A DNA stretch of 64,000 nucleotides from Phocoena phocoena (lineage: Eukaryota; Chordata; Mammalia; Artiodactyla; Phocoenidae). Where the stretch lies: positions 45,835,124 through 45,899,123 of the forward strand of contig NC_089226.1 in the NCBI RefSeq assembly GCF_963924675.1, in the 5' to 3' direction. Below the pieces are notes generated by a model that saw nothing but the letters and a program-made list of their open reading frames with translations, was not told the DNA's origin and searched no databases. Positions 48,285 to 58,960 of the stretch are shown in pieces (position 1 is the stretch's first letter; the number at the start of each line of letters is the position of its first letter). The position numbers and the translations under genes are program-made.

Positions 48285-48440
48285 TGATAAAGTATTTGGT
48301 GAGTTGCTTAACAGCTCTGAGCCTCATTCACCCCGTGAGTAAACTGGGGACAATGCAAGCTTGAGAGAATTGTGGGAGGATTAATTGTTACTTCATATGT
48401 GCAGTTCCTGTCATATATTAAATGCATCAGCTGGGCAGGC
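48285..48440 (+). mobile_element. MIR
   Basis: GAGTTGCTTAACAGCTCTGAGCC, GTGAGTAAACTGGGGACAATG, GGATTAATTGTTAC; truncated at the left. Confidence 0.7.
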
Positions 48441-48740
48441 TAATTGCTGAGGAAAATAGAACCGAACATTCATCGTAGCTCAGATACAGTAGATGTTTCT
48501 TTCCTGCTCACAGAGTAGGACAGAGAGGATGAATGCGTCAGCGATGGCTCTCCTTCGTGCAGTCATTCAGGAACCCAGACCAACAGTGGTCCTGCCATCT
48601 TCAACACGAGGCTTGCAAAACCTCCCTGGGGAATCGTCTCTATCGATCCGGCTCAAATGGGGAAGGAAACAGAGGAGCACACATGGGAGGCTCCTGTGGG
48701 CCGTGGCTGGGAGTCAGGCCTGTCACTCTACTTCTGTTTA
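48441..48740. other. unassigned non-coding sequence
   Basis: Two overlapping plus frames near 48493-48763 without domain features. No gene called. Confidence 0.4.
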
Positions 48741-48947
48741 GGAATACCAGATTTAGCAAATAAAAATGCAGGACAAGCATTTTGTATTTTATCCAGTTAA
48801 ATTTGAATTCCAGATAAATAACAATTTTTTTTTTAGTATAAGTCACATGTTCCATGCAGTATTTGGGACATATTTATACTAAAAATTTATGTCATTTATC
48901 TAAAATTCAAATTTAACTGGGCATCCTGTATTTTATCTAGCAACCCT
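48741..48947. mobile_element. MER53-like palindromic DNA transposon
   Basis: The left arm (GATTTAGCAAATAAAAATGC, GTTAAATTTGAATTCCAG) and the right arm (AAAATTCAAATTTAAC, CCTGTATTTTATCTAGCAACCC) are inverted copies of each other over about 90 bp with a short loop near 48840-48860. The size and content match the MITE I remember as MER53. No transposase is encoded. Confidence 0.7.
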
Positions 48948-49162
48948 AGGGCCACATTCCATTGGTAGAACTCAGTCTAACAGGCCCACGTATGACTACA
49001 GAGGAGGCTGGGAAATGTGGTTTAGCTGTTTCCCAAGAAGAGAATATGAATTTTGTTAAGTAGCTAGCAATCTATGTTATGCCCTGTGAAGCAATTAACT
49101 TAGGTCTCTTCCCTTTCTCTGCAGTACAGGTGTTACAGGACCTACAGAAGTAACAGAAAATA

Positions 49163-49355
49163 GTGGTTCTTGAGCTTTCGCAGGCATTAGAATCTTCTGG
49201 AATGCTAGTTAAAAGAGTCACATCTCTTGCCCCTGCCTCAGCCATTCCAAATCCTTTCGAATCTTGGGGCTCAGAATCTTCCTTTCTAACCAGCGCCCCA
49301 GGTGGCTCTACTGCAGACAGTGGCAGAGCTCACACTTTGAGCTCTTGGGAACTAA
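49163..49355 (+). mobile_element. MER5-like hAT MITE
   Basis: GTGGTTCTTGAGCTTTCGCAGGCATTAGAATC at the left, CAGCGCCCCAGGTGGCTC in the middle, CACTTTGAGCTCTTGG at the right. Overlaps an 80-codon chance frame. Confidence 0.65.
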
Positions 49356-49359
49356 GATG

Positions 49360-50279
49360 TACGTACGTGAAAAAAATTAAAGAATCATCAAACAGTTTGA
49401 AATGAAGCCATCTGTGGGAGGGCACCAGCTTTAGATTTTGCATCGCAGTGGAGAAGGGTATAGTTTTCAACCAGTGTGTGCAGGAGGCTGACCTGGAACG
49501 CTGGCCTCGAGCTTTGGGCTCAGAACACAATTCAAACACCTGCCAAAAACAGGCTCAGCAGAAGTTCTGCCATTTGGTACAAGTCCTCAGTAGACTGCAA
49601 AAATAAAGTAACAAGAAGACGGTGATATAACTCGGGCGTCTTCCATCAGAGTCAGATAGTCCTGGCACAGCCTCCTCTCTGAGCTTCGTGTTGAACCTCT
49701 GGGGCCAGCAGAGCTTCTGTGTGGCCCTTAATAAGCTGCCTACTTGGAGTGATTTCAGTCGCAAAGCTGCCTGCTGTCTCAGGCAGTTTAAAGAATGCGA
49801 TTTGTTATTTCTTAACAAATCCTCTTGTAATGGTTGAGATCCCAGCATTCATTCGTATTCATTTTGAAAGCTGGCACCCAGAGCTTACAGGACTGGTTAG
49901 AAAATTGACAATCTGCTCCAGCGGAGCTCAGGCAGGTGTTATTAACTTTACCCGAATTGATCTCAACTAGATCACTGTCAGGGACGATGTGGTAACAATT
50001 GATTTTTTTTCCAGCTCCGAGAGAATTATCAGTTGACTTATTTCCATTTCCCCGCAGTCTTTTTTTTCCCCTTTTGCTTGCAGGTTTATGCCAGCATTTC
50101 TTTCTTCTTGCTTTCTCATTTCAATGTGTAAATAGTGTGCTTTGAAACACAGTGTTTAGAGAGGAAAGGCAATGGCACTTAGTAGTTTCAAAAACAACTC
50201 ATCCAAGGCCGTACACATGGCAGCTGTAGAAGATGTTTAAACAGGCAATGAGAAAGCAGGGCACACTCTTGAAACACAA
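49360..50279. other. single-copy-looking sequence
   Basis: No repeat recognised over about 0.9 kb and no convincing exon. The stretch 49860-50000 has mixed composition without the usual repeat texture. It may be a conserved non-coding element, which only a cross-species alignment could show. Confidence 0.4.
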
Positions 50280-50649
50280 TGCATTTCAGCTGTGTGTCCC
50301 CCAAAATTCACATGCTGAAGCTTAACCCCCAGTGTGACCATATTGAGAGATAGGGCCTTTGAAAATGTAAATAAGATTAAGTGAGGTCGTAAGGGTGAGT
50401 TCTAATCCATCAGGGCTTGTGTCCTTGTAAGAAGAGGAAGAGACACCAGGCATGCACATACATAGAGGAAAGGCCATGTGAGGACACAGTGAGAAGACGG
50501 TCATCTGCAAGCCAAGGAGAGAGAAACCAAACCTGCCAACACCTTGATCTTAGACTCCTAGCCTCCAGAACTGTGAGAAAATTACTTTCTATTGTTTAAG
50601 CCACCCAGTCTGGGGTATTTTGTTATGGCAGCCCAGGCTAACTAATGCA
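50280..50649 (+). mobile_element. MLT1-family solo LTR, plus strand
   Basis: GTGTGTCCCCCAAAATTCAC, GCTTGTGTCCTTGTAAGAAG, GAAAGGCCATGTGAGGAC, CACCTTGATCTTAGACTCC, AGCCTCCAGAACTGTGAG, and GGGGTATTTTGTTATGGC, in LTR order. TG...CA ends inferred. No internal region. Confidence 0.9.
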
Positions 50650-50934
50650 CCTACCTACCCAGTCCCCTTTGAGGAGTACGCCCTGTGCTATGGTGTTTGC
50701 TAATGGGCTTGGAAAAAAGCTGCATCTCTTCTCTCAGCATCAGGGTGAATCAAGGCACCAAGATGCATATTCCAGGCATGCACATCCTGTTGCCGAAACC
50801 TAGACTTTGCACCTCCCTCTCCCTCTGTGCTCACCTGCATCAGGAGTCAATGCAGATACTCGGGCCTTACAGGGAAGGATGGAGCACGCAGTCTCCATCT
50901 CTCTGGGACGGCTGGCCCTGGCCCTGCCGTTTCC
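50650..50934. other. unassigned non-coding sequence
   Basis: No gene. Two overlapping plus frames without domain features. Confidence 0.4.
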
Positions 50935-51130
50935 AAGCACCATGACCTTGGGCACTGTGACCCTGGGCAGTGCAGCTCTATAGACTTCAGTGTTATTATC
51001 TGGAGAATAGGGAGAATAATACCGCTTATTACATACTTCTTGTTACAATGATCCAGTAGAATAAAATATGTGAAAGTATTTTGTATGATGTAAAATACAA
51101 AACACAGATAAACTATCAACTGATAATGAG
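50935..51130 (+). mobile_element. MIR
   Basis: CATGACCTTGGGCACTG, TGTTATTATCTGGAGAATAGGGAG, GTAGAATAAAATATGTGAAAG in MIR order. Confidence 0.7.
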
Positions 51131-51404
51131 CGTGGCAAGGCTCTGATAGTAGAGGGTATAAAAGTCACTCTGTTACCTTAGAAAAATAATTCAGCAATTT
51201 ATATTTTAAACTGGTGACTATTGGCCCAGGGCGGGGTGTGGAATCAGCTCTTCTACTGGCTAGAAATTGTATTTATTTTAACAAAAACAGTAAGAGGTTC
51301 TGTGCCAACAGGATGTGTAAATTAAAGATGTAGGAGTAAACTATATATAAATTATATATAATTCAATGTATGGTGAAAAGTCAGGAAAGCTGGTTCCCTA
51401 AAGC
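51131..51404. other. unassigned A+T-rich sequence
   Basis: No gene. ATATATAAATTATATATA near 51340-51360. Confidence 0.4.
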
Positions 51405-51570
51405 ATAGGGCTCTAGACTCAAAGTCCTGAGTCAGAATTCTGTTTTCATCTTTTCCTTACAAACTGTATTGTAGGCAGGTTATTTAATCTTTCTAAGTTC
51501 TGTGAGTTGAAGGTTAAATGAAATAATGTATGTATATAAGAACTACTATCATGCTTTTTGTATAGGAAAC
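51405..51570 (+). mobile_element. MIR
   Basis: GGGCTCTAGACTCAAAGTCC, TTGTAGGCAGGTTATTTAATC, AAGGTTAAATGAAATAATGTATG. Confidence 0.7.
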
Positions 51571-51584
51571 GTGCATTAATATTT

Positions 51585-51680
51585 CTTGCCCTGGCTCTAC
51601 CAGTAGTTCATTGTGTGACCTTGAACTCACCCTTTCTAAGCCCACATTTTTTCATCTGGATGCTATGGACTTTCTTGTTC
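51585..51680 (+). mobile_element. MIR fragment
   Basis: GGCTCTACCAGTAGTTCATTGTGTGACCTTGAACTC and TTTTCATCTGGATG: a separate MIR core beside the preceding one. Confidence 0.65.
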
Positions 51681-51943
51681 TTCCTTGGGACTTCCTTCTC
51701 TTCTAGTACACTATGATTTTAAAATAATGACCATATGGCTGTATCACAAGGCTGATCAAAACTTCAGGCTTCTAATGTAACTGTGAAATAAGACTTACAG
51801 ATCAGGACTACACAAACAAATAAACGAAAATAATGAGTTGATTTGAAAATGGCTTTTGGTAAAAATGTTCTACAGGATCATAAATGGAAAACTGTGTCTC
51901 ATGAATCTATTTCCTTGAATTGGCCATTCAAAAAATGTTTATC

Positions 51944-52204
51944 GGACTTCCTTGGTAGTGCAGTCGTTAAGAATCTGCCTGCCAATGCAGGGGACACGGG
52001 GTCAATCCCTGGTCCAGGAAGATCCCACATGTCGAGGAGCAGTTAAGCCCGTGAGCCACAACTACTGAGCCCACGTGCTGCAACTACTGAAGCCCGTGCG
52101 CCTAGAGCCCATGCTCCGCAACGAGAGAAGCCACTGCAAATGAGAAGCCCGCGCACCGCAACAAAGACGCAACACAGTCAATGAATAAATAAATAAATAT
52201 AAAA
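51944..52204 (+). mobile_element. CHR-type SINE (long, older form)
   Basis: GGACTTCCTTGGTAGTGCAG head, GGGGTCAATCCCTGG (B box, decayed), ACAACTACTGAGCCC repeats and an (AATA)n tail mark the longer CHR-1-like form. It differs from the short copies by its CAACTACTGA repeats. Confidence 0.92.
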
Positions 52205-52340
52205 CGCTGCGCTCAACAGCTGTAGGATACATTCTTTTCAAGTGCACACAAAATTAACAAACATTAACCACGTTCTGAGCCATAAAGCAAGTAACAGATC
52301 TCAAAAACCTGAATATAGAATTCAGTTAAACCAGAATTAA
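52205..52340 (+). mobile_element. L1 ORF2 endonuclease-region fragment
   Basis: CTCAACAGCTGTAGGATAC, TTCTTTTCAAGTGCACAC and GAGCCATAAAGCAAGTAACAG correspond to the ORF2 stretch that encodes the STAEYTFFSSAH...HMLGHK region. It ends in an A run just at the right target duplication. No 3' UTR. Confidence 0.8.
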
Positions 52341-52354
52341 AAAAAACGTTTATC

Positions 52355-52560
52355 ACGTACTACTATGTGCAGAGCACAGTTCTAGAAGCTAGGGGTGCCC
52401 CCCCGCCGGGGGCAAAGCCAGCTTTGCGGAGCACATGTATGGCAGGACTGTAGAGTTTAGAGCACCCACTACTACATGGGGCACAGGACTTGGGGAGAGC
52501 CAGCCAAGCACTGAGAGGAGGATAAAGATGTAGAGTTGGATATTGGTCTCTAATATAATG
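52355..52560 (-). mobile_element. L2 fragment, minus strand
   Basis: CTACTATGTGCAGAGCACAGTTCTAGAAGC follows the right duplication and continues the L2 end seen left of 51943. Its later part is weak. Confidence 0.55.
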
Positions 52561-53462
52561 AGGTGGAACGATCCAAATGAGCACAGCTCCACTGGGCTGG
52601 GTTTGTCAGCAGCCGAGCCAAAGCCACATCAGCCTCTATCCTGGTGAGGGACTGGGGGAAACCCCCGAACCTCAGCCCAGGACCCAAAGTCTGTCCTTAA
52701 TTGCATTCCAGAATCACTCTCTGTTTCTGAAGCCACTACCTGGCAAAGAGGTCAAGTAATGAAATCAATCCTCTGAGTTTTGTTTTGTTTCTTTCTCTTC
52801 TGTGAAATGAGACCGACTTCACGGGGTTTTCCTAGAAATAAAATTAGAGAACATATATTAAAATGCTTAGCGAACTACACACATAAAAACTCTCATCATT
52901 GCTGCCATCGTTTGTCTCCAAAGGATTTGCCCCATGAAATGACCCACTTCAGCCTGCTTTTGCAGCAGATGGCTGCCAGAAATACCACCAGCAGCAAGTC
53001 TTCCAGTCATTCTTCAAATTCTCTTTAGTGTTCATTATCACCTTTACTGACTTAGCCCAGCTGCAGACACCAGCCCAGCTCTATCATTCTGTCACCAGGA
53101 CTTGCCTGGATAATTAGTGGTTTCCAGATGAGGAAGATGCTGGGATAGGAAGGGAAGGGCAGTAATAGCTGGCACAGCCCGCAGGCATCCCCCTTCCCAC
53201 ACCTCCTCCATCCTGGCTGGGTCCCCACAGAGGAGGGGAAAGACTAGTTCTGTCTGATCCTGGAATGAGGAGGGCCCGAAGCTCTGGAGTCTGTGTCTAT
53301 TAAAGAGAAGAAAACTTCAGCAGAACCAGTCATTGCTTCCATGTGAGAACCCCTACAGCTGTCGAGATTTAGAAGCAATGTGATGCAGTGGGAATAACAA
53401 CAAGAATGGCCTCCATTTGTTGGGGGAGAAGTATGTGCCAGGCTCTCTGTAGGTGCTTCATA
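52561..53462. other. unassigned non-coding sequence
   Basis: No gene. Ordinary composition. Confidence 0.5.
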
Positions 53463-53580
53463 AGCTGCCTAGATTCAAATGCCAGCTTTGCCCATCCTTA
53501 ACTGTGTGGCCTTGAGAATGTTACTTAGCCTCTCTGTGCCTCAGTTTCCTCCTCTGCAAAATGTTTTATTGAGGGTTGTT
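53463..53580 (+). mobile_element. MIR with A+T-rich expansion to its right
   Basis: AGATTCAAATGCCAGCTTTGCCC, TGTGTGGCCTTGAGAATG, CTCTGTGCCTCAGTTTCC. A tail-like CAAATGCCTGGGACATAG at about 53730 may be the same MIR, separated by 150 bp of TAAATATAAA-type sequence. Confidence 0.85.
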
Positions 53581-53824
53581 TGGAAGATTATATAAATAAT
53601 CATTAATAATAATAATTTTAGAACATATAAAATATATACAAATGTAAAATATAAACACATAAAATATAAATAAATGTGTAAACTATATGCTAAATAGTAT
53701 ATAGAACTATATACATTTATAAAACTCAGACAAATGCCTGGGACATAGATACCATATTCAGTATTATTATTAATCATGATTGTCATTAATCATCATTATC
53801 AATTAACATCATTATTCTAAATCT

Positions 53825-54285
53825 TCTGGGTTCGTTTCCTATTGCTGCCGTAATGAATTACCACAGAGTTAGTGGCTTAAATCAACACAGACTTATTATC
53901 CCACAGTTCTGGAGGTCAGAAGTCCTAAAGTCAAGGTGTCAGCAGAGCTGTGTTCCTTCAGGAGGCTCCAGGGGAGAATTTGTTTCCTTGGCTTTTCCAG
54001 CTTCTAGAGTCTAGCTGCATTCCTTGACTCATGGCTCTTTCCTTGCATTCCTCCAACCTCTGGTTCCATTGGCATATCTCCTTCTCTGACTCTGACCATC
54101 CTACCACTCTCTTATGAGGACTCTCTGTTGGGCCCAAGAGAGAAATCCAGGATGATTTTCCCATCTCAAGATCCTTAACTCTGTCACATCTGCCAAGTGC
54201 TTTTTGCCATGTAAGGTAACATAGTTACAGATTCTGGGATTAGGATGTAGACATATTTGAGGGACCAGTATTTCCCAACAATGAA
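53825..54285 (-). mobile_element. MLT1 (C/D-like) solo LTR, minus strand
   Basis: TTTCCTATTGCTGCCGTAATG, GTTCTGGAGGTCAGAAGTCC, GTGTCAGCAGAGCTGTG, CTCAAGATCCTTAACTCTG, GCCATGTAAGGTAACATAG and GATTAGGATGTAGACATATTTG follow the reversed order of the longer MLT1 LTRs. Confidence 0.9.
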
Positions 54286-54299
54286 ATGTTTGTAGGGGG

Positions 54300-54410
54300 A
54301 TTTTACAGTAAGGAACTGAGACTTGGAGGCATTACAAAAAGCTAAACATGCTAGAGGTGGGTTCTGAATACAGGACGGTCTTGTGGTAAAACCCATATTC
54401 TTTGTGCCAA
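54300..54410 (-). mobile_element. MIR fragment, minus strand
   Basis: TTACAGTAAGGAACTGAGAC, AGGTGGGTTCTGAATACAGG: reversed MIR. Confidence 0.6.
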
Positions 54411-54569
54411 CAGCTTCTAGCCGTGGAAATGGAAGCTTTGAGTCAGCTTCCCAGCTCTGCTACCAAGCTGCGCAGTGGCTCTGGGCTAAGGAGAGGTGCC
54501 ACTCAGAGAATGGCTATGAAGTGGCTTTAAACTGTGCTTTACAGGTACAAGGCAGCCCTAGCCCTTGTA

Positions 54570-54660
54570 TGGGTGTCCAGATGGGAAAATCAGGGCTCTG
54601 GGAGCTGAGTGACTTGCCAAGGACAGCCAGTAGGTAAATGATGGAACCAAGATTTCACCT
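54570..54660 (-). mobile_element. MIR fragment, minus strand
   Basis: CCAGATGGGAAAATCAGGGC, GAGTGACTTGCCAAGGACAG: reversed MIR core. Confidence 0.6.
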
Positions 54661-56089
54661 TAAATTTGCTTGACTCCAAGGAAAATAACACCTCATTCAG
54701 TAGAAACAATTAAAGAGCCATTGCAAAAGAAGTGTGGCTTTGAGATTCTCAAGTTGAGTACGTAAGGTGTAACCTTTTAATCCACTGAAGTAGGTAACCT
54801 TTCAAGTAGAGAAGATAAATTGCGTCTCTTCAGTCTTCCACTTTATACACTAAAATCTTTATACTTTCAACATGGACACAGTTGGGGTGCACTTCCTGCA
54901 TTTGATTAAAGCAGAGACTGACTTTTTTTTTTTTTACTTACTGCACCCAAGTGTAGCGGACCCCTTCCTACTTCTGTTTGTGTTACCAAGCCACATGGCA
55001 TAAGCATTACAGGGCAGAGCTGCCTTCCAGAGGCTACTCCTGCTTCGTTTGTGCTCCCAGTTCTAGCAGCTCATACATAGGTCTAGCTTGGGTAGTAGAG
55101 ACCATCTTTGTCATAAATTTACCTGTTATACTGGGGGAAAGAGAAGGAAGTCCTGCCCACATTTCCCATCATAGGCTTTGTGCTATAGCACAGTACACCA
55201 AGAAGCCCTGCACAGGGGAGGACTGGACACATGCCCAGTGACCAACAGAACTGGTACTTTGTTTCCCATTTGGCTACTGTTCCTGGTAAGCACAGCTCCT
55301 TCAGCAGGAAACCCCAAGGTAGCAGAGGATAGAGCCCAAAAACCCCATCTTGGACCCCAGTACCACGCATTCTTCAGAGCTCAAGCTAAGAGTCAAACTC
55401 TACTTTTATGTCTGTGGCATCAAGTCCTCCTAATGTTGGCACGCATTCACCGTATACTTGTCCTTCACCATATACTTTTCCTTCCTCACTCATTCCAGTT
55501 TGTAATCTTACCTTTGTCTGGGAGATGATTTGATAAATACCTTATCTTCTCTGTCATAATACAAATGCTGAAAGTGAGAATATGAAATAAGAACAATGTT
55601 GACTTTGCTTTCATGTATCTTTTGTGCCAGTCTCATGGTGGGTACTCAGTAAATGTATGTTGAATGAATGAGTTGAATAACTCATCAAAGGGCTGAAGTA
55701 TAATTTTCTACTGTTTTTATGTTGTGATTGCAGAACTTGGCAATATCTGGGGTTATACTGTCTGAGGATTTTCTGGGACTTTCTTTCATAGGACAGATTA
55801 GTGACTACTGATTGCTCCAGGATTCTTTCAAGAGGTAAAGCCACTTACGGAAGTGAATAAGGCGAGGATCTGAGATAGCACTACATTGTTGAACAGACAA
55901 TTGAAATGCTGTGCCTGCTAGAAGAGAATCAGGGCAAAAATTGACCTCCCTCTGCTTGGCAAATTATGTGAAAGAAAAAGGTCACGTCTGGTCCCTCTAT
56001 ATTCCATATTGTCCTGCAACAGCAGAGAATGTTCTGCCAATTTTTTCTTCTCATGTATTATCAGCAGGTCACTTTGGAAAATAAAATAA
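54661..56089. other. unassigned non-coding sequence
   Basis: No gene. At 55640-55670 GGTACTCAGTAAATGTATGTTGAATG is an L2 3' terminus on the plus strand, probably ending a decayed L2. A T12 run lies near 54927. Confidence 0.45.
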
Positions 56090-56315
56090 TGCCTAATTCT
56101 TTCACGGTGCTCACAATATGCCAGGTATGGGTCTCAGCCACTTTACATATATGAATCTTTATCATTACCTATGAGGTGGGTACTATTATTATCCATTTTA
56201 CAGAGGAGAAAATAAGGCAGAGCTAGTAACCTACAGGACTAGGGATTAACCTGAGAAATTATGAATTTAATCGTTCCGGAATCCATGCCTCTGCTGTGCT
56301 ACTTTACTATGCTGA
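56090..56315 (-). mobile_element. MIR, minus strand
   Basis: CAATATGCCAGGTATGGG, TATGAGGTGGGTACTATTATTATCC, TTTACAGAGGAGAAAATAAGGC, ATCCATGCCTCTGCTGTG. Confidence 0.85.
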
Positions 56316-56744
56316 TCTAGATAATGGGGGGATGAGCTTTGTTAAGAGGATCCAGAGAAAAGCGAGAGGGAGGGAGAGAAAGAAGAGTTACACTAAAAGG
56401 AAACAGGAAGCTCTCAGAAAAGAAAAATAATAATGTGGGAGGATGGCAGTTACCAACCATGTGGGCTGGTTTTAGGGAGAGTATTCCTTGAGACCAAGAG
56501 AGTGAGAGACCAAGAAAATTTGGGAGAACAGCTGTTTCTTAGATGAAGGGTTTTGAGAGTATCAGCAATGAAAAGAGAGAACTTTAAAGGTATTTCCCTG
56601 TGTTCTAAGAATATACTTCACCACCACCCCAATACTTAAAGGTGATTTTTGAGAGGCATAGGAAAGTTTTGGACTTATTTAAAGTATATTTTTAGAGGAT
56701 GTCTGTTCATTTGAACTGACACTAATTTGTTACCTTTGAGTTTC
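56316..56744. other. unassigned purine-rich sequence
   Basis: No gene. GA-rich near 56350-56430. Confidence 0.45.
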
Positions 56745-56935
56745 ATATAAAATATCCCAATTTATCCATACAATGGGACTATAAGGTAGATACTACTATT
56801 TCCATATTGTAGTTGAAGAAAGTGTAGATCAGAGAAGTCAAGTAATTTGCTTAAGACCACACAGAAAGTAAACAACAGAACTAACATCTGAACTTAGGTC
56901 TGACTCCAAAAAGCCCTGCTCTCACTGTACACACT
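56745..56935 (-). mobile_element. MIR, minus strand
   Basis: ACTATAAGGTAGATACTACTATTTCC, TTTGCTTAAGACCACACAG, GTCTGACTCCAAAAAGCCC. Confidence 0.8.
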
Positions 56936-57321
56936 AAATCTATATAAGTTGGTTGGTATCTCCTGTGACAAGACCAAAGTCACACATAGAATGATCTAGA
57001 ACATCAGCCTCTCAACTTTAATTCTAGCAATCCTATGGCTTCCTTTACTGTCTACATTTCCTCCAAAATGCATTCTCTATACACTCTCAGGACATTTAAC
57101 ACATATCAACAGAAAGAAGGGAAATTCTGGACTGGAAGAAAATAATAATTTCAAAAAGAACTCCTCTAGAATGTTACTGATACTTGAATTTGAGCCTCAC
57201 CATCCTCAAAATTCAAGATACAATTATATGGTAAAATATATGTATATATACACATACATGTAATTTGCTGTTCTTTGACCTTGACCTTGTGGTGAAATGG
57301 AAGACCATGTACTATATTGGC
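56936..57321. other. unassigned non-coding sequence
   Basis: No gene; may include decayed L2. Confidence 0.4.
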
Positions 57322-57560
57322 TAACAGCTTTGATTTTGGTGGGAGACACACTTGGATGTAAGCACCAGTCTGCCTCTTAGTAGCTATGTGATCATGGGCA
57401 CTTAATTCAATCACTCTGGGTCCCACTTTCCTCATCTGTAAAACTGAGGATAATTATTCCTCCCTCATAGGATTTTGCTGATTAAATAATATATGGAAAC
57501 CACTTAGCACAGGCCTGGCACCATAATGAGCATATAATAAAAGATTGCTTTTATTACTTC
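57322..57560 (+). mobile_element. well-preserved MIR
   Basis: CTTTGATTTTGGTGGGAGAC, GCCTCTTAGTAGCTATGTGATC, CTTTCCTCATCTGTAAAACTGAGG, CACAGGCCTGGCACCATAATGAGC. Confidence 0.9.
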
Positions 57561-57843
57561 TGATAAAGCTCTTTCATTCTCATCAGAATCAATTTAACTT
57601 CTTTCACTACCAATCATAGAAAGCAATGGCCACAATCACTGGCCTCAGCATGTAAAGGACCATGAATCATGTGGCCATAAGGTCATTCATCCATCTTAAT
57701 GGTACAATTAGATAAGTCATTTCCTCCTTTGGACCTTAATTTTTAATCTACGATAGAATATTATCATCGGTTAAACAGTGGTCTCCGTGTTCAGTTCTGA
57801 CTAAAATGCCAGTTCCTAGTTATACGTCAACAGTACCCTCTTT

Positions 57844-58048
57844 TTTTTTTTTTTTTTGCGGTATGCGGGCCTCTCACTGTTGCAGCCTCTCCCACTGCGG
57901 AGCACAGGCTCCAGACGCGCACGCTCAGCGGCCATGGCTCACAGGCCTAGGCACTCCGCGGCATGTGGGATCTTCCCGGACCGGGGCACGAACCCGTGTC
58001 CCCTGCATTGGCAGGCGGACTCGCAACCGCTGCACCACCAGGGAAGCC
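57844..58048 (-). mobile_element. CHR-type SINE (short, young form), minus strand
   Basis: T tail at 57841-57857, then GCGGTATGCGGGCCTCTCAC and the reversed body to CACCACCAGGGAAGCCC. A perfect 16-bp duplication, CAACAGTACCCTCTTT, lies at 57828-57843 and 58049-58064. The minus-strand cut site TTT/AAAG fits the L1 endonuclease. The perfect duplication suggests it is one of the younger insertions here. Confidence 0.96.
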
Positions 58049-58064
58049 CAACAGTACCCTCTTT

Positions 58065-58529
58065 AAACCTAAGAACAGTGGTTCTTCATCACAAAGTCCT
58101 TACCAGGTCATCCTGATTGAAACCGTACTGACACAGGACATTCTACTCTAATGAACAGTTGGCGATTCTATCAAAAGCTGTAACTTCCATCTCCTCCTGA
58201 GGAGGAAGCATTTCCATGTAGATCCTGAGGGAATGGGAGGAGTTTGTAACCCAGGAAAGCAATTAGACTTAGCTCTGATTCCCTCCCACCAAATGACCAC
58301 ACAGGTTGATGCCATAGCAGTCAGGTGAATCCAGCTCTGGGGATAAAGATACATACTAGTCATAGTTGGAGCAGCTCCAGACATTGTAATGTAATTCAAT
58401 ACAAATACTCCAACAAATACTCCAGTGGAACTGACCACATTGCTTAATAATGTAAAGTGTATACCCACACAATTCTTTTCATCTCTCATGAAAACATAAT
58501 CACATGTAAGTGACTGATTCACAGAATCA
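58065..58529. other. unassigned non-coding sequence
   Basis: No gene. The 124-codon minus frame at 58148-58522 has no recognised domain. Confidence 0.45.
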
Positions 58530-58760
58530 TTAATTCATTTATGGATTCAAGCACCTTTACTGAACACCTACCAATATGCTAGATGTTAAACATATGGAAA
58601 AATGAAAATGTAGTTTTTGCCTCGAGTCTACTGGGGAAAACAATCAGTGTGATGCCTGTGTGATAAGGCCATGACAGTACTATGAAAGCTCCCAAACACA
58701 TGTGATGAGGGTGTAAGGAGGCAGTGTGCTGATAAGTAGCTCTGGGGGTGGGAGAAGCTA
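58530..58760 (-). mobile_element. L2 3' end, minus strand
   Basis: TAATTCATTTATGGATTCAAGC, CTTTACTGAACACCTACC, GAGTCTACTGGGGAAAACAATC, GTGTAAGGAGGCAG follow reversed L2 order. Confidence 0.7.
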
Positions 58761-58960
58761 TGATTTATAGCATTTTCTGGTTTCTGTGGTGTAAAAATTC
58801 TCACCAAGGCTGATTTCAAGCTACCAGCAAGACATCACTGAACACAGAATTGGTAAGAGGTATGCATAATTAGCTCTTATAAGCCAGTACACCCTGACAG
58901 TATAGGGCAGGTTCTCAGAAGCACCGACAAAGGCTTTCTGGTGTGTTTGAACTTTCAACT

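Larger units (their letters stand above)
51930..52354 (+). mobile_element. composite insertion: SINE joined to L1 fragment, one target duplication
   Basis: AAAAAATGTTTATC at 51930-51943 and AAAAAACGTTTATC at 52341-52354 flank the whole block with one T/C difference at a CpG. Removing the block rejoins CCATTCAAAAAATG...TTTATCACGTACTACTATGTGC, a normal reversed L2 end. Thus SINE and L1 piece seem to have entered together. Confidence 0.75.
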
